From assembly GCA_050633105.1 (NCBI GenBank), contig JBOEFW010000084.1, forward strand, positions 1 to 64,000: 64,000 nt of DNA, written 5' to 3'. The stretch comes from Aureispira sp050633105. Lineage in GTDB: Bacteria > Bacteroidota > Bacteroidia > Chitinophagales > Saprospiraceae. The first letter of the stretch is position 1, and every line of letters starts with the position of its first letter. The notes under the pieces were generated by a model. The model made no database searches, was not told the origin of the DNA, and saw only the letters and a list, made by a program, of their open reading frames with translations. Of the stretch, positions 8,367 through 17,218 are shown piece after piece. The translations under genes were made by a program, and so were the position numbers.

Positions 8367-9251
8367 TTATGCTTTTACACTTTCAAGTGCTTTGATCATA
8401 GTAGCTCCAATATCAGCAGGAGAATCTACCACGTGGATTCCACATTCTCTTAAGATACGCTTTTTAGCAGCAGCAGTATCATCTGCTCCACCTACGATTG
8501 CACCAGCGTGTCCCATGGTACGACCAGCAGGAGCTGTTTCACCAGCGATAAAACCTACAACAGGTTTTTTGTTACCGTTTTCTTTTACCCATTGAGCAGC
8601 TTGTGCTTCCAAGTTACCTCCGATCTCACCGATCATTACGATACCTTCTGTTTCTGGATCAGCCATCAACAATTCTACGGCTTCTTTAGTAGTTGTACCA
8701 ATGATTGGATCTCCTCCAATACCGATAGCAGTAGTTACCCCCAAACCAGCTTTTACAATTTGATCCGCTGCTTCATAGGTTAATGTTCCTGATTTAGAAA
8801 CAATACCAATTTTTCCTTTTTTGAAGATGAAACCAGGCATGATACCTACTTTCGCTTCATCCGCAGTGATGATACCAGGGCAGTTAGGTCCGATTAAACG
8901 AACATCTTTGTCCTCGATGAAAGCTTTCACTTTTACCATGTCCTGAACAGGAATACCTTCTGTAATACAAATGATCACACCAATACCTGCATCTGCCGCT
9001 TCCAAAACAGCATCTGCTGCAAAACGGGGAGGTACAAAAATAATAGTGGTGTCTGCACCTGTTTTAGCCACAGCATCTGCTACCGTCGCAAAAACAGGAC
9101 GATCTAGGTGGGTTTGCCCCCCTTTGCCTGGCGTGACGCCTCCAACCACATTGGTTCCGTATTCGATCATTTGGCTGGCGTGAAAAGTACCTTCTTTTCC
9201 AGTGAAGCCCTGTACAATAATTTTAGAATCTTTATTGACTAGTACAGACAT
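8367..9251 (-). CDS. sucD: Succinyl-CoA synthetase (ADP-forming) alpha subunit
   Basis: TCA-cycle enzyme subunit that binds CoA and carries the phosphohistidine intermediate during interconversion of succinyl-CoA and succinate. The 294-residue product shows the CoA-binding start IIVQGFTGKEGTFH, the GPNCPGII motif, VSKSGTLTYEA, and the active-site His248 in MGHAGAIVGG. Length equals the family norm. It is transcribed alone; the beta subunit gene sucC is not in the window, a common arrangement in Bacteroidota. A promoter matching the phylum consensus lies about 60 nt upstream of the ATG. Confidence 0.97.
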   Translation of the reverse strand: MSVLVNKDSKIIVQGFTGKEGTFHASQMIEYGTNVVGGVTPGKGGQTHLDRPVFATVADAVAKTGADTTIIFVPPRFAADAVLEAADAGIGVIICITEGIPVQDMVKVKAFIEDKDVRLIGPNCPGIITADEAKVGIMPGFIFKKGKIGIVSKSGTLTYEAADQIVKAGLGVTTAIGIGGDPIIGTTTKEAVELLMADPETEGIVMIGEIGGNLEAQAAQWVKENGNKKPVVGFIAGETAPAGRTMGHAGAIVGGADDTAAAKKRILRECGIHVVDSPADIGATMIKALESVKA

Positions 9252-9310
9252 TTTATTGGTTATTTTTTAATTATGAATTGAATGTAAGGCTGAGGTAGCC
9301 GTGTGTTGTT

Positions 9311-9341
9311 CAAATTTACAAATTCCGCAAAGGAGCGCCAA
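9311..9341 (-). promoter_or_regulatory. Bacteroidota-type promoter of sucD
   Basis: On the minus strand a TTG (9341-9339) is followed after 20 nt by TAAATTTG (9318-9311), matching the -33/-7 consensus TTG and TAnnTTTG. It sits about 60 nt upstream of sucD. Confidence 0.65.
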
Positions 9342-9392
9342 ATAATTACTTGGTTTTCGACGAAGTTGTTTCAAACTGTGCCCAACTAGCAA

Positions 9393-9710
9393 CTAATCTT
9401 CTATAATAAACAGTTCTTCGTCTGCTTTTTTCATATAATAATGCTCTCTTGCAAACTTTTCTCTTGATTTATCGTCCGTCAGCAATTCTCGATTATCCTT
9501 CTCACTCTTCTCAATCTCGTGCTCGTGGTAATCTAATTTCTCCTCCAACTCTTGTCGAGTTGTTTGTAACTTATACTGAGAAATAACACTATTGTTATCA
9601 AAAAAGAACATCCAAACGACAAATAAGCCCGTCACCAAAATAAATTTGTTACGCAATGGTGGAGGAACATCTTCCAGTAAGAGTTCTAGTTTGCTTGGTT
9701 TTCTAGCCAT
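9393..9710 (-). CDS. DivIC/FtsB family septum formation protein
   Basis: Small bitopic cell-division protein of 105 residues. A charged cytoplasmic N-terminus is followed by one membrane helix (about residues 23-40, FILVTGLFVVWMFFF), then a coiled coil (QTTRQELEEKLDYHEHEIEKSEKDN) and the conserved end EKFAREHYYMKKADEELFII, which matches the DivIC C-terminal pattern. In other bacteria this family joins FtsL and FtsQ at the divisome. It lies downstream of HMG-CoA reductase but a terminator separates them. Confidence 0.87.
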   Translation of the reverse strand: MARKPSKLELLLEDVPPPLRNKFILVTGLFVVWMFFFDNNSVISQYKLQTTRQELEEKLDYHEHEIEKSEKDNRELLTDDKSREKFAREHYYMKKADEELFIIED

Positions 9711-9741
9711 GATAAAACAATGAATAGGGTTAAAAATTAAA

Positions 9742-9798
9742 AGTAGGATTTAAAAGTTTAAGCGACGTTATTATACGTCTCTACTTCCAAATCCTACT
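9742..9798 (-). terminator. Nested hairpin after HMG-CoA reductase
   Basis: Outer arms AGTAGGATTT (9742-9751) and AAATCCTACT (9789-9798) enclose an inner GACGT/ACGTC stem. On the minus strand it is followed by a T-rich stretch, consistent with termination of the mRNA from 11225. Confidence 0.65.
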
Positions 9799-9869
9799 CC
9801 CAAGATACTATATTTTTAGCATTGGTGCAACCTAACAGAACAAGGGCAAGCATTACACCTCATAAATGC

Positions 9870-11225
9870 TTATTTCATGCCCAATGTTTTGGCAGGATTG
9901 CTACGCAATAAGTGTAAAAAGTCACGCACTGCTGTGAAAGAAACCAATCGGTCTTTGAAATGAGACAAAACCACCAACGCTTCTTTTTCTGTTGCTTCCA
10001 AGTGATTCAGAATATTCACCAAGTGCATTTTCATGTGGCCTTGTTGGATTCCTGTTGTCACTAAAGAACGAACTGCTGCAAAGTTTTGCACTAAGCCAGC
10101 CGCTGCAATAACCATCATCAATTCCTCCGCAGAAGGATTGCCTAACATCTCTAAAGAACGCTTAGCCAAAGGATGCAAAGCTGTCAAACCTCCAACTGTT
10201 CCTACAGCCATTGGAATATCCAACCAAAACTTAAACACACCATCTTTGATGGTTGCATTCGATAAACTTTTGTATTTACCATCTCGTGCCGCATAGGTAT
10301 GTCCACAAGATTCAATTGCACGGAAATCATTTCCAGTAGCCAAAGCTACAGCATCAATTCCATTAAAGATTCCTTTGTTGTGTGTGGTCGCGCGGTGCAC
10401 ATCAATGTGCGCTATTTTTAAGGCCTTATCAAACTTATAAGCAAATGTTTCTGAATCCATTTTGCCACTCTCAAATGTCCCCAACTCGTCAATAGGACAC
10501 TCTACCCAAGCCCGCACTAAACACTCTGGCGTATAATTCGAGAGAATCGCCATAATAACAGTAGCTTCTTTAGAAGCTACTGGCCAGTTCTCTTGTTCAC
10601 TTACAAAGGCACGCAAAGAACGGCCTGTTTCCTCTAGAACAGAGTTGATAAAATTAGCGCCCATAGAATCACAAGTCTCAAATGTCATTTTGAGTTGGTA
10701 ATAATTGGGTTCTAAATTGGTCATATCCACCAATTCAATTTTACCAATTCCACCACCACGCTTACGCATGTTATTCGTGATGTGGGCGGTATCTTCATAA
10801 ACACGTTTCTCCAACTGGGTAAAGACACGTTTCAATTCTGTGGTGTCTCCCTTCCAATCAAAGTGTACTTGTCCAATTTTTTGAGTAGCGACAATTTCCG
10901 CCTTGATTCCGCCACGTTTAAGCCAATACTTGGAAGCACTAGAAGCAGCTGCAACAACAGAGGATTCTTCAATCACCATGGGTACACAGTACAATTGATC
11001 ATTGATCTGTAAGTTGGGTACCACTCCATAAGGCAAGTAAAAATTACTGACCGTATTTTCGCTAAAATCGTCAAAAATTTTCTGTTTTTGAGGATCACCA
11101 TACCAAAAACTCTTCAGCTCTCTGGCGACTTCTTCTGAATTGGTAAAGAAATTTTCTACCAACCAACGAATTTTTCCCCGTTTAGATAGTTTAGAAAATC
11201 CAGATACTATTGTTGGCTTTTTCAT
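9870..11225 (-). CDS. mvaA: Hydroxymethylglutaryl-CoA reductase
   Basis: Converts HMG-CoA and reduced nicotinamide cofactor to mevalonate, the committed step of the mevalonate isoprenoid route. The 451-residue product carries the family motifs PMVIEESSVVAAAS (catalytic Glu86/87), DSMGANFIN, THNKGIFNGIDAVALATGND (catalytic Lys284 and Asp300, the 16-residue spacing known for the class II enzyme) and QGHMKMH with His397. Membrane anchors are absent, so it is a soluble bacterial enzyme. The type 2 IPP isomerase gene lies immediately upstream, so the two probably work in one pathway. Cofactor preference cannot be read from sequence. Confidence 0.94.
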   Translation of the reverse strand: MKKPTIVSGFSKLSKRGKIRWLVENFFTNSEEVARELKSFWYGDPQKQKIFDDFSENTVSNFYLPYGVVPNLQINDQLYCVPMVIEESSVVAAASSASKYWLKRGGIKAEIVATQKIGQVHFDWKGDTTELKRVFTQLEKRVYEDTAHITNNMRKRGGGIGKIELVDMTNLEPNYYQLKMTFETCDSMGANFINSVLEETGRSLRAFVSEQENWPVASKEATVIMAILSNYTPECLVRAWVECPIDELGTFESGKMDSETFAYKFDKALKIAHIDVHRATTHNKGIFNGIDAVALATGNDFRAIESCGHTYAARDGKYKSLSNATIKDGVFKFWLDIPMAVGTVGGLTALHPLAKRSLEMLGNPSAEELMMVIAAAGLVQNFAAVRSLVTTGIQQGHMKMHLVNILNHLEATEKEALVVLSHFKDRLVSFTAVRDFLHLLRSNPAKTLGMK

Positions 11226-11343
11226 AATTCGTTGCGTTTACATAGAGGTTATTGAAAGAAGTATCCTTATAGGAATGTATTGGAATAGGGGTTCTCTAGT
11301 GTATGTATACAATCCTTATCCATCCTTCTTTTTAGGTCCTATT

Positions 11344-12393
11344 TTATTTTACAGTCAAAAAGTTGCGGGCGATCTTAAGCCCTTCAATTTGAGCAGCGAC
11401 ATATTTTTGTAATGGATCATAAGCACCGCGTGCATGTTTTAAGAACGCAGAAGCTTGCCCATATATAGCGGGTACGGTCAATTTATTAATACAATAATAA
11501 CCATCCAAGAAATCTTGAATACCTCCAGAAACAATAATTTGTTGACATAAACAACGTGATCCTAGGGTATTTACCAGTTGATTGGTCAACTCTACCATTT
11601 CAGTAGCACTATGACCAATATTGGCGAGTTTAGCATAAATTGCACGGAATTCTGGTTCAGAACGGTGTAATTCTAATTTTGCAAAATTTGTTCCACCATT
11701 CGCTGCAAAATCCACCGCTGCTAAGGGCAATTGTAACAACCTCTCTAAACTTTTTAAGCCCATTCCCTGCCCTACTTCTTTGACAATAAAGTTGGTATTA
11801 GGAAACTTATCCAACATTCGTTGAATCGTCTCAATGGGTGGATATTTAAAATGATCGCCTTCTGGTTGTAACCATTCTTGAAAAGGATTGACATGAATAA
11901 TCAAGCCATCTACACGTAATTTATCCAATAGAACTGTTACCAAATTCGTTTTACCTTCCTCTAAAAGTTGCTCCAGTTGTGCAATCCCTAAATTAGCATA
12001 CAAAGGCAAATCCTCTCCAATTACCGCCCGCACATCAAAATCAGGTAAATATTCATCACTAGTTAATAAACTGCGACAAGATCCCAATCCCATTCCAAAA
12101 CCAAATTCTTTAGCGGCACGCGCTAAATTATGATTGATTTTGCTAGCGTATTCGGTTCCACCAGTCATGCTCGATACCCACAAAGGAGCACGCATTGTTT
12201 TTCCCAAAAATTCAAAAGATTGTTCATCTCCTTTTTCAGGATGTCCAGCTAATAAGGGCTCATAATAAAAGCGCTCATCCAAAGTGGTTAATCCTACCTG
12301 TGACTGAAAAGCCAGTTCAATGTGGTCTTGCTTACGCGAAACAGCCGTTTCGTCGTTGTCAATATATGTTTGTTCCAAAGGTGGTTGATCCAT
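11344..12393 (-). CDS. fni: Type 2 isopentenyl-diphosphate delta-isomerase
   Basis: FMN-dependent enzyme that interconverts isopentenyl and dimethylallyl diphosphate. The 349-residue product has the family motifs KQDHIELAF near the N-terminus, PLWVSSMTGGT, FGMGLGSCRS, the QPEGD motif, VKEVGQGM and VDFAANGGTNFAKLE. Length matches the family. The gene precedes HMG-CoA reductase on the same strand with a 118-nt spacer holding no evident terminator, so they may be co-transcribed. Type 2 isomerase together with HMG-CoA reductase indicates the mevalonate route. Confidence 0.95.
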   Translation of the reverse strand: MDQPPLEQTYIDNDETAVSRKQDHIELAFQSQVGLTTLDERFYYEPLLAGHPEKGDEQSFEFLGKTMRAPLWVSSMTGGTEYASKINHNLARAAKEFGFGMGLGSCRSLLTSDEYLPDFDVRAVIGEDLPLYANLGIAQLEQLLEEGKTNLVTVLLDKLRVDGLIIHVNPFQEWLQPEGDHFKYPPIETIQRMLDKFPNTNFIVKEVGQGMGLKSLERLLQLPLAAVDFAANGGTNFAKLELHRSEPEFRAIYAKLANIGHSATEMVELTNQLVNTLGSRCLCQQIIVSGGIQDFLDGYYCINKLTVPAIYGQASAFLKHARGAYDPLQKYVAAQIEGLKIARNFLTVK

Positions 12394-12881
12394 AATTAGT
12401 TGGTATTACAATACTAAAAGCTAAAAGTACAGCAAAAATAGAGATTCTATTACTTCTAAGCCGTTTTTTTATCAATTAGTTTCACAAGTTTCAATAAAAT
12501 ATGAAAGATGCTCTTATTTCTAACAATATTTAGAGTCCACATAGCATACTATGACTTACTAAGTAGATGCAAAGAAGTAATCACCCCATAAAAAGGAGAT
12601 GTTTTTTTTCTAGACCGAGGCAAAAAACAACGTCTTAGCAGGCTAAGACGCACAAAGTGAGCTGAGTTAGATAAAAACAATCGTTTTTAGTGTGAGCGCC
12701 GTAGGCCTCACAGAGTAGAGTTTTTTAGTGACTACTTAAATATGTTTAGCTAGAACAGGGGTTTTTATCTTTTGTTTAGTAGGTACAAAAAGGGTTGGTT
12801 TACAACATGGTTTAGTTCATCGGGTATTATTATAACGTTTTATCTGCTTCACAAATTGTAAAAATCGATGATAAATCTCCT
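12394..12881. other. Gene-free region with short hairpins
   Basis: A-T rich spacer of about 490 nt. It contains a perfect 9-bp hairpin CGTCTTAGC/GCTAAGACG at 12631-12650, an AAAAAC/GTTTTT hairpin just after it, and a copy of a short repeat at 12692-12722. No coding region is recognised. Confidence 0.6.
12692..12722. repeat. Single copy of a short interspersed repeat
   Basis: Contains GTGAGCGCCGTAGGCCTCAC, which folds as a hairpin, followed by an AGAGTAGAG end. The same core (GTA, then GGCCTCAC or AGCCTCAC, then GAAGTAAA) appears three times in tandem at 56572-56640. Confidence 0.55.
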
Positions 12882-13106
12882 TTAACACTTGCTTTTATCC
12901 CTTGTAATACAAGACTTTACTTTATTCAAGGTCGAATAATGAGTGCCAATTTTATCTCCTACCGCTTCATAATTCAAGGTCAAAACCATTTTTGTGGCTA
13001 AATAAGCTGCAAAAAATAAAAAACACACCAACCACACAGCATTATTACCATTCGGACAGCCAGAGCTCCCCTTCGTCCAATTCACTGGTATTTTATCCTT
13101 GAACAA
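12882..13106 (-). CDS. Possible small membrane protein
   Basis: 74-residue open frame with a TTG start and one likely transmembrane segment (VWLVCFLFFAAYLA). No family is recognised and no ATG start is available. It faces away from the T9SS gene that starts at 13186. It may be a chance frame; support is weak. Confidence 0.3.
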   Translation of the reverse strand: MFKDKIPVNWTKGSSGCPNGNNAVWLVCFLFFAAYLATKMVLTLNYEAVGDKIGTHYSTLNKVKSCITRDKSKC

Positions 13107-13185
13107 CCTACTTTTGAGCGTTCATAAAAACAAAAGCAAACCCCAATTTGCTTCTTCGATTATTACCCCTAAAAATCACAAACCA

Positions 13186-14901
13186 ATGAAAAATATTTGC
13201 AATATTTTACTGTTACTTTTAATCAGCACAGGGCTTTGGGCTCAAAGCTTTAATATACAAGAAATCACACCTGGTTATATTGGTGGAAATACTCCTTCTA
13301 CTTACATTAGTAGTTGTCATATTCCAACAGAGCGCATTTTTCGATTACGCGTTTTTGTTAATAGTGCTGACGATAAGGTCATCCTAACTAATGTTTACTT
13401 TACCAATTCTTGTGCAACGGGTTCAACTGTTACACTTAGTAGTAGTGTTAATGGCACCTACAATGCAGGAACAAGCCAAATAGGAAAACACATAGAATTC
13501 ACCATAAAAACAAAAGACACTTACATCCCCTATTTTTCTTGTGAATTAAGAGCAGATTGGACCTTTCAGGATTTTATAACAACAGTAGATGATGAGGGGG
13601 TTAGTACAACAAGGAAAGAAACTAAAAAACGGAAGAATGTTAACTTAAAAGACTACTGGTATATTGGTATCATAAAGGATTACAAAGTAAAAGATTTCTC
13701 TGCTACAAAACAATGTGGAATTAAGGAACGTATTCGTGTCCACATAACTTATGAAAATGATATTGACACTTACAGTGTTACTGCTACGAATGCTACAATT
13801 GTCCCTAATACCCTTGTAAAAAGCAACTCACAATGTACCCCTGTCATTAGTTTTGATTTAGATACAGAACGCTGTGGAGATGTTACCTTTGAAGTTACTA
13901 GAACCAATGCTATAGGCACTAAAAGTGAACCCTTTATCATCACCAATGAATTTACAGAAGTCGGTCATAATGCAATCGAATCTTTTAGTAATGGACAAAC
14001 TGATTTTTGTGTGGCCAACGGTTCCGTCAATGTTGTTCTAAAAGGAGCCTTTAATGAACATTTTTTTGGTACGGATCGCCCTAATACGGCACAACTTTTT
14101 GAGTTAGCAAATGCTTGTTCTCCAATTGAAGCGGCTTGGACGGTTTCTTCTAGCACTACTCCTGGCGGTATCTCCTTTTACTCGATCAACCCTGCTACAG
14201 ACTTTGCCTATGGTTCTTTTTACCTTCATGCTGCAGGAGAGTATATCATTGATTATACCTTAGTAGCTTGTGGTAAAACAACCATCAAACGCATCAAATT
14301 AACAGCCTGCGAAGAAGCACCTGTCTTGATCTCTACACCACCAATTGACTTGCAACACATTTGCTCTTTGGGCGAACCTATTTGTGCGCCTATCGCCAAC
14401 AATGGTTGTTTTAATAAAATAACGGCTACGAGTAGTGATAATAAATTATTAGTGACTTCTTATGACGAGACCTTATGCTTAGGAAGTGCCTTTCTCAGAA
14501 AACGCACAAGTCCATTGAATGTAACGCTTTCTAATGCTTGTGGAAGTGCCAGCACAATTTGGGATATTTATATTGATGATCCAGCGTTTTGTGAGAACAT
14601 GCACGAAAAATTGAATTTAAAAGTGGAACAAGGAAGTCAAACAATCACCATACGTTTGGAGCCAAGCTCTTCAGCTAAATCAAGAATAAACACCACCAAG
14701 AAAGAACTATTAAAAGGTCAGGACGAGTCGATACAAAAAGTTATTGTTTACGATATGAATGGTCATTTAATTTCCACACATAACCGAGTCAATGCCAATA
14801 ATACACTTGTTCTTCCTAGCCATTCATTGCAAGCAGGAACCTATGTCATCCAAGTAATTACCAACCAACAAACCTATAGCAAGCCATTTATTAAAGCATA
14901 A
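13186..14901 (+). CDS. T9SS-exported secreted protein
   Basis: 571 residues from the ATG at 13186, chosen because it places a clean Sec signal peptide (MKNICNILLLLLISTGLWAQ) at the N-terminus; the longer frame from 13099 lacks one. The mature part is rich in Thr, Ser, Asn and paired Cys, suggesting beta-sandwich, Ig-like modules. The last 80 residues form a T9SS type A sorting domain: VIVYDMNGHLIS, LPSHSLQAGTYVIQV and a short basic end. The protein is therefore expected to be exported and attached or released at the cell surface. No enzymatic motif is seen. An intrinsic terminator follows directly. Confidence 0.85.
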   Translation: MKNICNILLLLLISTGLWAQSFNIQEITPGYIGGNTPSTYISSCHIPTERIFRLRVFVNSADDKVILTNVYFTNSCATGSTVTLSSSVNGTYNAGTSQIGKHIEFTIKTKDTYIPYFSCELRADWTFQDFITTVDDEGVSTTRKETKKRKNVNLKDYWYIGIIKDYKVKDFSATKQCGIKERIRVHITYENDIDTYSVTATNATIVPNTLVKSNSQCTPVISFDLDTERCGDVTFEVTRTNAIGTKSEPFIITNEFTEVGHNAIESFSNGQTDFCVANGSVNVVLKGAFNEHFFGTDRPNTAQLFELANACSPIEAAWTVSSSTTPGGISFYSINPATDFAYGSFYLHAAGEYIIDYTLVACGKTTIKRIKLTACEEAPVLISTPPIDLQHICSLGEPICAPIANNGCFNKITATSSDNKLLVTSYDETLCLGSAFLRKRTSPLNVTLSNACGSASTIWDIYIDDPAFCENMHEKLNLKVEQGSQTITIRLEPSSSAKSRINTTKKELLKGQDESIQKVIVYDMNGHLISTHNRVNANNTLVLPSHSLQAGTYVIQVITNQQTYSKPFIKA

Positions 14902-14924
14902 AATACCCTAAAAACCTCTATAAC

Positions 14925-14956
14925 GGCCATCAACATCATCGTTGATGGCCTTTTTT
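14925..14956 (+). terminator. Intrinsic terminator
   Basis: GGCCATCAAC and GTTGATGGCC pair around ATCATC and are followed by six T residues, 23 nt after the stop at 14901. Confidence 0.93.
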
Positions 14957-15164
14957 GTTGGTAGGAAAACAGTCCTTTTTACAACAACAATAGATCTTAC
15001 TTCCTGAGCCCTGTTTCCTCCAATTCAATCTTAAAATGTTCTTTTCTTCCAAAAAAATCTAGTTTTTTTAATGCTCTGGCAACTTTTTTGCATTGATTGT
15101 AGTTGTTAAAAGCACACTACTTTGTGATTTTTTCACTAACTTGGACTTAAAATCAACTAAAACT

Positions 15165-16580
15165 ATGCTAATAACCTTCAGTATCGAGAATTTTCTGTCG
15201 TTCAAGGAGCGGCATACGTTTTCTATGGTCGCAGGAATGGGCGGCCGTAATAAAGCCCATCATTTGATCAAAAAAACGTCTAAGAAAGACGTCAATTTAG
15301 TCAAAACGGCTGTCTTATATGGTGCTAATGCTTCGGGGAAATCCAATTTGGTCAAAGCCATTCACTTTGGGCAACAACTCCTACTCAAAGGCACTGTTGC
15401 CAATAATTTACTCGATTTTCAGCCCTTCAAACTAGACAAAAAAAATTTGAAGCGGCCCAGTCGTATCGAGTTTGAAATCAAACACAAAGGGCGTTGTTAT
15501 GCCTATGGTTTTTTGTTTGACAAACATCAAATTCAAGGCGAATGGCTCTATGTGATTGACAATAAACGCAGCAAACCAATTTTTGAACGCGATCACAATC
15601 AATTTGACCTTCAACCATTGCAAGCGCGCAACAGCACCAAACAAGCTCAATTTTTGGAATTCATTGCTATGGGCACTCCAGAGAATCAATTGTTTTTGAC
15701 CGAAATTAGCCACCGAAATGTTCAAGAACATGTAACGGCCATTGACGATCTTTTACAGGTCATTGATTGGTTTCAGAATACCCTAACTATTTGGTATCCA
15801 CACTCCAAAACACCTGGGCTAGAATTTGAACTGCACCAAAGTGAGCGCTTGACCACTATGTACAAAGAATTCTTGTCCTACTTTGACACAGGCATTGATG
15901 GCATTTCTCTAGAGGAAATAGAAATGGATCAAACAGAATTGCCAGAGCACGTCAAAGAAAACGTCAAAAACAGCTTACTCCATCGTTCTTCTGATAAAAC
16001 AACAGCCATTATTGATAACCCAGTGAAGAACATTCGCTATTTCTTTTCTAAGAACGAGTACGACGAAATTTCTGTTTGTAAACTCATGACTAAGCATCGA
16101 ATTGCAGGCACTGACAACGAGGTCAGTTATTTTGATATACACGAAGAATCGGATGGCACCCAACGCATCATGGATTTTATTCCAATGCTGGTCGATTTAT
16201 TAGCTGGTGACAATGTATTTATTGTGGATGAAATGGAGCGCAGTTTGCATCCCAATTTGATTTACGAATTGTTAGAATTATTCTTAGAACATTCTACCGA
16301 TATTAGCAGTCAATTGATTTTAGCCAGCCATGCCACGGCTCTCCTCACCCAAGATCTGTTGCGCAAAGATGAGATTTGGTTTGTTAAGAAAGACCAAGCA
16401 GGCGCTTCGTCTATTTATTCTTTGGAAGAGTACAACATTCGTTTTGATAAAAAAATACGCAAAGATTACCTTATAGGTCGCTATCAAGCCATTCCTAAAT
16501 TTGGAAACCCTTATAAACTTTCTGCTGTAGTTCCTTCCAATATCTCCGATGACGTCCAAGCTGTTCCACATGAAGTTTAG
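15165..16580 (+). CDS. AAA15-type ATPase, RloA/AbiLi-like
   Basis: 471 residues from the ATG at 15165; a TTG at 15093 would add 24 residues that do not fit the family. The N-terminus MLITFSIENFLSFKE is the typical ABC/SMC-like ATPase start. Walker A is GANASGKSN (residues 53-61) and Walker B is VFIVDEMERSLHP, with the H-loop SHATALL near the C-terminus. It overlaps the next gene by up to 32 nt, so they are translationally linked. Such ATPases pair with RloB-like nucleases in abortive-infection loci (AbiL, and by analogy PARIS and Gabija). Its role in phage defence here is an inference from that pairing. Confidence 0.85.
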   Translation: MLITFSIENFLSFKERHTFSMVAGMGGRNKAHHLIKKTSKKDVNLVKTAVLYGANASGKSNLVKAIHFGQQLLLKGTVANNLLDFQPFKLDKKNLKRPSRIEFEIKHKGRCYAYGFLFDKHQIQGEWLYVIDNKRSKPIFERDHNQFDLQPLQARNSTKQAQFLEFIAMGTPENQLFLTEISHRNVQEHVTAIDDLLQVIDWFQNTLTIWYPHSKTPGLEFELHQSERLTTMYKEFLSYFDTGIDGISLEEIEMDQTELPEHVKENVKNSLLHRSSDKTTAIIDNPVKNIRYFFSKNEYDEISVCKLMTKHRIAGTDNEVSYFDIHEESDGTQRIMDFIPMLVDLLAGDNVFIVDEMERSLHPNLIYELLELFLEHSTDISSQLILASHATALLTQDLLRKDEIWFVKKDQAGASSIYSLEEYNIRFDKKIRKDYLIGRYQAIPKFGNPYKLSAVVPSNISDDVQAVPHEV

Positions 16581-17211
16581 AGAGCGAAACCAAGGGATTG
16601 GTCGTAGAACACGGGTAACCAAAAAACCTGAGAAACTCTATATTTTGGCGTATGAGGGCAATGAAACAGAGCCACAATATTATCAAGCACTCAAAGAACA
16701 ATTGCGGTCTAGCAACACTGTTATCAAAATTCTATCACTTAAACGAGCGCGTTTAGATACGCTGAGTGCCCCTAAACATGTTTTTAATCAACTTAAAACC
16801 TATAAAAAGAATTACCGCACCACAGCGCAAGATGAGTTTTGGATGATTATAGATCGCGATCGCTGGAAATTAGACGAATGGCTAGAGAAATGTCGTTTAG
16901 AAAAGAATTTCTTTGTCGCCTTAACCAATCCTTGCTTTGAATTTTGGTTATTGCTCCACCTGTTTGAGGTCACCGATTTTCAAGAGGAGCAATTATTAAT
17001 CAATAAAAAGCTCAATAAGAAGAAGCGTTTTATCGACCAATATTTGAATAAACATTTGGCAGGTGGCTATCAGAAAAATGACATTCAGCCAGAGCGTTTC
17101 TTGCCCCACCTTTCCAAAGCGATTGAACAAGCCAAGCGTTTTGCCAACAATGATTTATTAACAGAATTGGGTTCTGACAATTACAAATTACTAGAAAAAT
17201 TACTCGCCTAA
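16549..17211 (+). CDS. rloB: RloB-like TOPRIM-fold protein
   Basis: 220 residues; a second ATG at 16570 (MKFRERNQG) may be the real start and would leave an 11-nt overlap with the ATPase gene. Motifs expected for the RloB/TOPRIM-related family are present: LAYEGNETEPQYY with the metal-binding Glu36, and FWMIIDRDRW with Asp102 and Asp104, followed by the family signature NPCFEFWLLLHLFE. It is probably a nuclease-like effector whose activity depends on the upstream ATPase. The stop lies 7 nt from the converging ABC permease stop. The family call is firm; biochemical activity is inferred. Confidence 0.85.
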   Translation: MTSKLFHMKFRERNQGIGRRTRVTKKPEKLYILAYEGNETEPQYYQALKEQLRSSNTVIKILSLKRARLDTLSAPKHVFNQLKTYKKNYRTTAQDEFWMIIDRDRWKLDEWLEKCRLEKNFFVALTNPCFEFWLLLHLFEVTDFQEEQLLINKKLNKKKRFIDQYLNKHLAGGYQKNDIQPERFLPHLSKAIEQAKRFANNDLLTELGSDNYKLLEKLLA

Positions 17212-17218
17212 ATGAGCC

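Noticed and set aside
12631..12650. Possible tRNA or riboswitch near the hairpin at 12631
   Set aside because: Only a 9-bp stem with a 2-nt loop; no cloverleaf or conserved riboswitch core.
13099..13185. Extended N-terminus of the T9SS protein from 13099
   Set aside because: It lacks a signal peptide and starts with TTG, whereas the ATG at 13186 gives a clean one.
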